DNA of 10,256 bases, from NCBI GenBank assembly GCA_019347995.1, contig JAHWKH010000054.1:1-10256 (forward strand), given 5' to 3'. The translations under genes and the position numbers were made by a program. Each line of letters opens with the position of its first letter. Position 1 is the stretch's first letter. A model generated the notes under the pieces. It made no database searches. It saw only the letters and a list, made by a program, of their open reading frames with translations, and had not been told where the DNA came from. The DNA is from Gemmatimonadota bacterium. GTDB lineage: Bacteria; Gemmatimonadota; Gemmatimonadetes; Longimicrobiales; UBA6960. Positions 6,642 through 10,256 of the stretch are shown piece after piece.

Positions 6642-8476
6642 GGCAGCAGCGATCTCCCTTCCATGTCGTCGCTCACGGGGACCCCCAGGGCCGCCAGGAT
6701 GGTGGGGGCCACGTCCACCAGGTCGGCCGGCCCCGCCGCCAGCGGCACGCTGGCGTAGAGGACTCCCGGCACCAGCTCCGGGTCCATGACGTGGTCGCCG
6801 GACCAGCGCTTGCGGTTGTCGGAAAAGGTGGCCTCCGGAACCCCGCCCAGGGCCGTGGCGGCCGAAACCCGGTAGCCGTCGGCGCAGCCCACCACCACGT
6901 CCGGCGCCTCGTCCACGTATGGGCCCCGGTAGACGTCCTCCCGGACCCGCGCCGAGCGCACCGCTACGGCGCCCCGCTCCGGGTCGGACAGGCCGGTGAG
7001 GCCCGCGGCCAGCCTCCGCGCCAGGTCGCCGGCCTCGCCCGGATCCACCACGCCCCGCGCCTCACGCCCCCGTACGTTCAGGTAGACGCCGGCGAGGCCC
7101 AGCGCATAGGCGCGGGTGCGTTCCCAATCCACGCCCTCCAGAAGGTCGCCGGCGGCTCCCGGCGAGGCGTCCTCCCGCAGCGCCAGGAGACCCTCCCGGT
7201 GCAGCCATCGGTTCAGGTGCACCTCGCGGCGGAACCCCCGGAAGCCGTGGTCGCTCACCACCAGGACGAGGGTGTCGCCGTCGGCGGCCTCGAGCGCCTC
7301 GCCCACCGCCTCGTCACACACCCGGTAGTGATCCTCGATGACGCGCTCCCAGCGAGGATCGTGGCCGTGCTCCGCGTTGGCCGGGTGGTCCGCCTCCCGG
7401 AAGCGCCAGAACATGTGCTGGATGCGGTCGGGGGTGTCGAACACGCAGAAGAGCAGGCCTTCGTCGAAGCGGTCCAGCTCGTAGCGCAACATGGCCCGGC
7501 GCTCCCCCAGCACCTCCTGGCACTGCCGAAGGAACGCGTCCTCGTCGAAGCGGCCGTTCTCGAGCCCGCCCGTCTCCTCGGCCATCCCCAGCGTGTGGTA
7601 CGCCCCCAGGTGGCGGCGGAGCTCGCCGGCGTAGTCCCACGGGTGGCTGATGGGAAAGCAGGGCGCGTCGGGGTCGAACTGGACCGGCGAAGCGTAGAGC
7701 ACCAGGGGATCGGCCGCGTGCGCCAGGTGGAAGCGCACCTGCCCCCGTCGGGAATGGAGGGCGCCCAGCTTGAACTTCACCCGCAGCCATCCGCTCCACC
7801 CGCCCTCCGGCACCTCCACCTCGCCCGCGCCTTCGAGCCGAACCGCGACACCGTCCCCGGCCGACGAGCCCACGACCTCCAGCTCGATGCGCGCCTCCTC
7901 GCCGCCGGGCAGCAGTGGCCCGGGAAGGAAGGAGCGCGCGCTGCCGTCGGGCCCGCGACCCATCGCCACGACGCGCTCCCCCTCCCCGGCGCGGGCCCCC
8001 CGCTCGTCCGTGTAGACCGTGGCGGTGCCGAAGCCTCCGCGCAGGTCCGGGACGGCCACGCCCGAAAGCATCCGGCCCCGGATCTTGTCGGGTGGGTAGG
8101 TGCAGGGGTGGCGCAGCACCACCGAACGCACGCCGGCGTCGCCGAGGATCTCCCACAGCGGCGTGCCGCGGCGCCGGTTCACAGCCCGCGGCGGAAGCAG
8201 CGTGCTCTTCTGCTCGTGGGTGTGGAGCGCGATGTCGGGCCTGAGGCTGTCGGGGTCGCGGCGGAGGAAGTCGAAGATGCCGTGGCCGCCGGGATTGCGC
8301 CCCACCGCGAGCGTGGACCACGCAACCGGCGTCTGGGCCGGGAGGGTCGTCGCGAGGCGGCCGTAGCCGCCCGTGTCCCGGAGTCGGCGCAGGTGCGGAA
8401 GCTCGCCCGACTCCACCAGCCGCTCGGCCAGGCGGGGCTCGAAGCCGTCGAGCCCCACCACGATGACCCGCTTCAC
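6638..8476 (-). CDS. Alkaline-phosphatase-superfamily phosphohydrolase/phosphodiesterase (COG3379 type), long paralogue
   Basis: The protein has 612 residues from the chosen GTG at 8476. The family's N-terminal strand begins directly there (KRVIVVGLDG). The frame is open further upstream to 8557, but that extension is low-complexity Pro/Gly/Arg with no family character. Metal and catalytic residues are Asp10, Thr49 in AQTPVAWS, Asp350 and His354 in DTPDRIQHMFWR, Asp409-His410 in VVSDHGF, and His562 in SGDHVMDP. A beta-rich segment at about 165-270 is absent from the downstream paralogue and includes WLRVKFKLG and YASPVQFDP. It is followed by FPISHPWDY and TLGMAEET, sequences I recognise as usual for longer COG3379 members. 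No signal peptide is seen. The start overlaps the stop of the small membrane-protein gene by GTGA. A GGAGGAGGGG tract lies too far upstream (about 19 bases) to be ideal, consistent with coupled re-initiation. Confidence 0.88.
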   Translation of the reverse strand: MKRVIVVGLDGFEPRLAERLVESGELPHLRRLRDTGGYGRLATTLPAQTPVAWSTLAVGRNPGGHGIFDFLRRDPDSLRPDIALHTHEQKSTLLPPRAVNRRRGTPLWEILGDAGVRSVVLRHPCTYPPDKIRGRMLSGVAVPDLRGGFGTATVYTDERGARAGEGERVVAMGRGPDGSARSFLPGPLLPGGEEARIELEVVGSSAGDGVAVRLEGAGEVEVPEGGWSGWLRVKFKLGALHSRRGQVRFHLAHAADPLVLYASPVQFDPDAPCFPISHPWDYAGELRRHLGAYHTLGMAEETGGLENGRFDEDAFLRQCQEVLGERRAMLRYELDRFDEGLLFCVFDTPDRIQHMFWRFREADHPANAEHGHDPRWERVIEDHYRVCDEAVGEALEAADGDTLVLVVSDHGFRGFRREVHLNRWLHREGLLALREDASPGAAGDLLEGVDWERTRAYALGLAGVYLNVRGREARGVVDPGEAGDLARRLAAGLTGLSDPERGAVAVRSARVREDVYRGPYVDEAPDVVVGCADGYRVSAATALGGVPEATFSDNRKRWSGDHVMDPELVPGVLYASVPLAAGPADLVDVAPTILAALGVPVSDDMEGRSLLP

Positions 8477-8688
8477 AGACGTGGGGGCGGAGTCCCCTCC
8501 TCCGCCGCGTCCGCCCGGGGGGCGCCCGGTCCCTCGCGGGAGCGACGGGAACCGCACAGCCCGCGAAGCGAGCGGAAAGCGCTCCTGACCAGGGCCACGG
8601 CACGGCGCCAGAACATGAGCACCGCGCCCACGGCGGCGGCCGCGGCCGAAGCCAGCGGCATGATGGTCTCGGGGCCGAAGTAGAGCAT
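8473..8688 (-). CDS. Small single-helix membrane protein at the head of the phosphatase operon
   Basis: The protein has 71 residues, starting MLYFGPETIMPLASA. One Ala-rich membrane helix spans about 9-27 and ends at FWRR. A strongly basic, amphipathic segment (28-51) follows, then an acidic and Pro-rich tail. Its reality rests on three things: an ATG start shortly downstream of a TATATT box, a clean membrane-helix pattern ending in positive charges, and a stop codon that overlaps the next gene's GTG by the same GTGA used at the other operon junctions. No strong Shine-Dalgarno sequence is visible. I believe similar short proteins beginning LYFGPE occur beside this enzyme family, but I cannot verify that here. 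A role as membrane anchor or partner for the two soluble phosphatases is inference only. Confidence 0.72.
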   Translation of the reverse strand: MLYFGPETIMPLASAAAAAVGAVLMFWRRAVALVRSAFRSLRGLCGSRRSREGPGAPRADAAEEGTPPPRL

Positions 8689-8724
8689 GTCAGGAGATCC
8701 CGGGGGAGCCGTCGCGGAGTCGGG

Positions 8725-8753
8725 AATATACCCGAACGGCCGCGAGGCATGAA
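8725..8753 (-). promoter_or_regulatory. Candidate promoter of the four-gene phosphatase operon
   Basis: On the minus strand, TATATT at 8730-8725 is a good -10 (5 of 6) and the only AT-rich island in this stretch. Seventeen bases upstream, TTCATG at 8753-8748 is a weak -35 (3 of 6). Transcription would start near 8718, about 30 bases before the ATG at 8688. The weak -35 could mean an activator or an alternative sigma factor. Confidence 0.45.
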
Positions 8754-8793
8754 GGAGAGCCGGCGCACGCGACGGGTCCCCGCCGCCGTGATG

Positions 8794-9288
8794 TCAGCCC
8801 CGCCGCACCCCCACGCGGATCTCCATGGCCAGGTCCATGGCCACCTCCCGCCAGAAATCGAAGAACGCGTCGGGCGCCGGAGCGGGATGCCAGCTCCCGT
8901 TGAGCTGGGTGCGGACCTCGTTCTCCGCCTCGAAGTTGACGCGGAAGACGCCTCCGCCCGAGGGATCGGTGCTCGTGCGCCGACCGCGCAGCACGACACG
9001 CTGGCGCGCGTCCACCACGCCCTCGTCACGCTCGGCCGGCGTGAGCCCCCGTGGGCGCCACTCGGTCTCGTAGTAGAGGGTGTTGAACTGCGCCTCCCTG
9101 CGGCGAATGGCCAGGTTGTACTTGGGCAGGATCTTGAACAGCCCCGCCTCGAGGAGCGGGACCATGACCCGGCCCATGTCCTCGTCGAATGTGGACGACG
9201 GCTCGTCCGGCCCGGCGCCGCCGACGGACGCGCAGCCCACCAGCAGGAGCGCCACGAGCGGACTCCATCGCGCGTGCTTCGTGGTCAT
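8794..9288 (-). CDS. Uncharacterised lipoprotein
   Basis: The protein has 164 residues. The start is the ATG at 9288, chosen over upstream in-frame starts because GGAGAGGGG lies three bases before it and because it gives a compact type II signal peptide: a basic stretch, SPLVALLLVG, then Cys19 in the lipobox LVGC. The residue after Cys is Ala, so sorting to the outer membrane is expected by the usual +2 rule. The mature part is an alpha/beta-looking domain with no motif I recognise. A segment at about 60-90 has charged, strand-like character (LAIRRREAQFNTLYYETEW) and later segments such as GGVFRVNFEAENEV suggest beta strands. It ends in a short helix and MEIRVGVRRG. It follows the terminator of the SusD-like gene but no clear promoter is visible before it. 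Function unknown. Confidence 0.75.
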   Translation of the reverse strand: MTTKHARWSPLVALLLVGCASVGGAGPDEPSSTFDEDMGRVMVPLLEAGLFKILPKYNLAIRRREAQFNTLYYETEWRPRGLTPAERDEGVVDARQRVVLRGRRTSTDPSGGGVFRVNFEAENEVRTQLNGSWHPAPAPDAFFDFWREVAMDLAMEIRVGVRRG

Positions 9289-9291
9289 CGT

Positions 9292-9300
9292 CCCCTCTCC
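9292..9300 (-). promoter_or_regulatory. Ribosome-binding site that fixes the lipoprotein start
   Basis: GGAGAGGGG on the minus strand ends three bases before the ATG at 9288. An in-frame ATG at 9303-9301 abuts this purine tract and would lengthen the signal peptide by five residues, so the downstream ATG is preferred. Confidence 0.6.
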
Positions 9301-9343
9301 CATCCTGGATTCGCGATTCCCGACGGGACGCCGCCCGTCCGGG

Positions 9344-9392
9344 AAAACGAGGGGGCGGGCCGCCGGGGCATCCAGCCCACGGCGACCCGCCC
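9344..9392 (-). terminator. Intrinsic terminator candidate after the SusD-like gene
   Basis: On the minus strand, the arms 9392-9375 and 9369-9353 fold into a long hairpin: GGGCGGG with CCCGCCC, a T-G wobble, CGCCG with CGGCG, one bulged T, GGGC with GCCC, and a five-base loop TGGAT. After five bases (CCTCG) comes TTTT (9347-9344). It lies 58 bases past the stop at 9451. The U-run is short and slightly displaced, which is common in GC-rich genomes. On the plus strand the wobble becomes a C/A mismatch and no T-run follows, so it is oriented for the minus strand. Confidence 0.6.
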
Positions 9393-9450
9393 GCCATGTC
9401 ACATTCCACGCTCGCGGCCCGCGGGTCGCGGCGGTGATGCCCAGCGGGCG

Positions 9451-10256
9451 TCAGTGCATCCCCACGCCCATGCGCGAGGCGCTCCGCCACGCGTAGCTTG
9501 CGTCGAAGCGCTCCAACGCCGCGAGGCGCGCGCGGATCGCCTCCGGTGTCAGGGTCAGTCGCGACGGCGAGGGCGCAGCGCCTCCGGCGTCGCCTCCGAA
9601 GGTGTAGATCTCCTCCAGGAGCACCAGCAGCTCCTCGCCCGGCACGGGGAAGTGGACCGCGGTCCCCGGCGTCAGGTCACCCCAGCCCCGGTCGTCCCAG
9701 AACGCGATGCCCATGCCGGTGTGCCACACCTCGATGCGCTTGTCGTACTTGAGCGTCTCCCAGAGGTCACCGCACGAGCCGTCCGGGTTCTGCGGCACGC
9801 ACGCATCGGGGCCGCCCGGGGCTCCCGCGGCCGTGGCCGGCGGCAGCTCTCCGTTGCCCACGCGGTACTCGTTGAGGATGGACAGCGCCTGCGCGGTGTT
9901 GCCCTGCCGGAGCGCCGCCTCGGCCTGCAGGAAATCCAGCTCGCGCTCCGTCATGTCCGACGCGAGTCCGGTCATGAACGGGTCGTTGAGGTAGTCCCAC
10001 CACCGGTTGTCGCCATAGAGCGAGAAGTGGTAGGTGCCGCGCTCGGGCCGGAACTGGCATCCTGATTGGTCGACGGTCACCGCGCGCAGCGGGACGGTGT
10101 GGATCCTGCATACCGAGCAGAGCTCCCGCCCTTCGTGGCGAGTCTTGCTTACGCGGATCCGTGGCGACTCCATACAGACAACAACGCTCGCCTCGACGGC
10201 TACGCGGCAGCCGCGCGGAACCAGCGCGGGGGATGAGTACGGCGGCCTCGGAATCG
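9451..10256 (-). CDS. SusD/RagB-like outer-membrane nutrient-binding protein, C-terminal part (5' end outside window)
   Basis: The frame is open to the right edge without a stop, so the ATG at 10173 is internal and the gene is truncated by the window. About 268 residues are visible. Family features include the helical, TPR-like segment ERELDFLQAEAALRQGN followed by ALSILNEYR, the Cys-flanked loop CVPQNPDGSC, then LKYDKRIEVWHTGMGIAFWD, RGWGDL and HFPVPGEEL, a pattern typical of SusD-family C-terminal regions in Gemmatimonadota-like genomes. Such proteins are surface lipoproteins that cap a SusC/TonB-dependent transporter and bind glycans or other large nutrients. The partner transporter would be expected upstream, beyond the right edge. 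The cysteines at the visible N-terminal side (including CSVC) may form disulfides. The ligand cannot be told from this part. Transcription probably ends at the hairpin at 9392-9344. Confidence 0.75.
   Translation of the reverse strand, partial: IPRPPYSSPALVPRGCRVAVEASVVVCMESPRIRVSKTRHEGRELCSVCRIHTVPLRAVTVDQSGCQFRPERGTYHFSLYGDNRWWDYLNDPFMTGLASDMTERELDFLQAEAALRQGNTAQALSILNEYRVGNGELPPATAAGAPGGPDACVPQNPDGSCGDLWETLKYDKRIEVWHTGMGIAFWDDRGWGDLTPGTAVHFPVPGEELLVLLEEIYTFGGDAGGAAPSPSRLTLTPEAIRARLAALERFDASYAWRSASRMGVGMH

Noticed and set aside
4905..6758. 617-codon open frame on the plus strand across two minus-strand genes
   Set aside because: It crosses the boundary of two well-supported genes, has no family motif, and has composition typical of antisense shadows.
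8477..8557. N-terminal extension of the long phosphatase starting at 8557
   Set aside because: The added 27 residues are Pro/Gly/Arg low complexity and overlap the small membrane-protein gene in another frame; the family's first strand starts right after the GTG at 8476.
6605..8683. 692-codon open frame on the plus strand, antisense to the long phosphatase
   Set aside because: It is a low-complexity shadow of the GC-rich codon bias; the opposite strand encodes all metal ligands of a known family.
9322..9339. GACGGG/CCCGTC hairpin as a second terminator
   Set aside because: The stem has only six pairs with a six-base loop and no T-run follows on the minus strand, so it is noted only as leader structure.
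8749..10065. 438-codon plus-strand open frame antisense to the lipoprotein and SusD-like genes
   Set aside because: It spans two genes plus the terminator hairpin, and its product shows no domain.
10171..10173. ATG at 10173 as the true start of the SusD-like gene
   Set aside because: The frame stays open to the window edge and the residues around this Met fit the interior of a SusD-like protein, so the gene is cut by the window.

Overview
The window is uniformly GC-rich, densely packed with genes and has no mobile-element, tRNA, rRNA or CRISPR signature. The gene content fits a Gram-negative, outer-membrane-bearing bacterium: a SusD/RagB-type outer-membrane protein, a lipoprotein with a clear lipobox, an exported probable beta-barrel, and alkaline-phosphatase-superfamily enzymes of the COG3379 type. 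From the style of these proteins (especially the SusD C-terminus and a possible GWxTD-type tail) I infer Gemmatimonadota. This is a family-resemblance judgement, not a search result.

Layout. Left block, plus strand: the last 99 codons of an upstream gene (2-301) overlap by GTGA a 721-residue membrane-anchored SGNH/GDSL hydrolase with TPR-like repeats (298-2463). A good sigma70-like promoter (2460-2488) then leads a 234-residue exported probable beta-barrel protein (2547-3251). Middle block, minus strand, read from right to left: a weak promoter (8753-8725) leads a 71-residue one-helix membrane protein (8688-8473), a 612-residue alkaline-phosphatase-superfamily enzyme (8476-6638), a shorter 486-residue paralogue (6641-5181) and a 642-residue five-helix membrane protein with a sulfatase-fold domain (5184-3256). 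Every junction in this block is the same 4-base GTGA stop/start overlap, so the four genes almost certainly form one translationally coupled operon. It converges on the beta-barrel gene with only 4 bases between the stop codons. Right block, minus strand: the C-terminal part of a SusD/RagB-like protein enters from the right edge (10256-9451). It is followed by a strong hairpin terminator candidate (9392-9344) and an uncharacterised 164-residue lipoprotein (9288-8794).

How it fits together (inference). The middle operon puts three alkaline-phosphatase-fold enzymes under one control: two without export signals, and one whose five N-terminal helices plus probable periplasmic catalytic domain, with Thr at the nucleophile position, recall LtaS/EptA-type headgroup transferases. 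Next to a membrane-anchored SGNH hydrolase, this suggests a cell-envelope lipid or glycan modification locus. The substrate cannot be read from the sequence. The long open frames antisense to these genes are GC-rich shadows and are left out. No gene-free stretch exceeds 300 bases; the largest gaps are 9289-9450 (terminator hairpin, a second small hairpin, lipoprotein leader), 8689-8793 (operon promoter) and 2464-2546 (promoter tail and ribosome-binding site).
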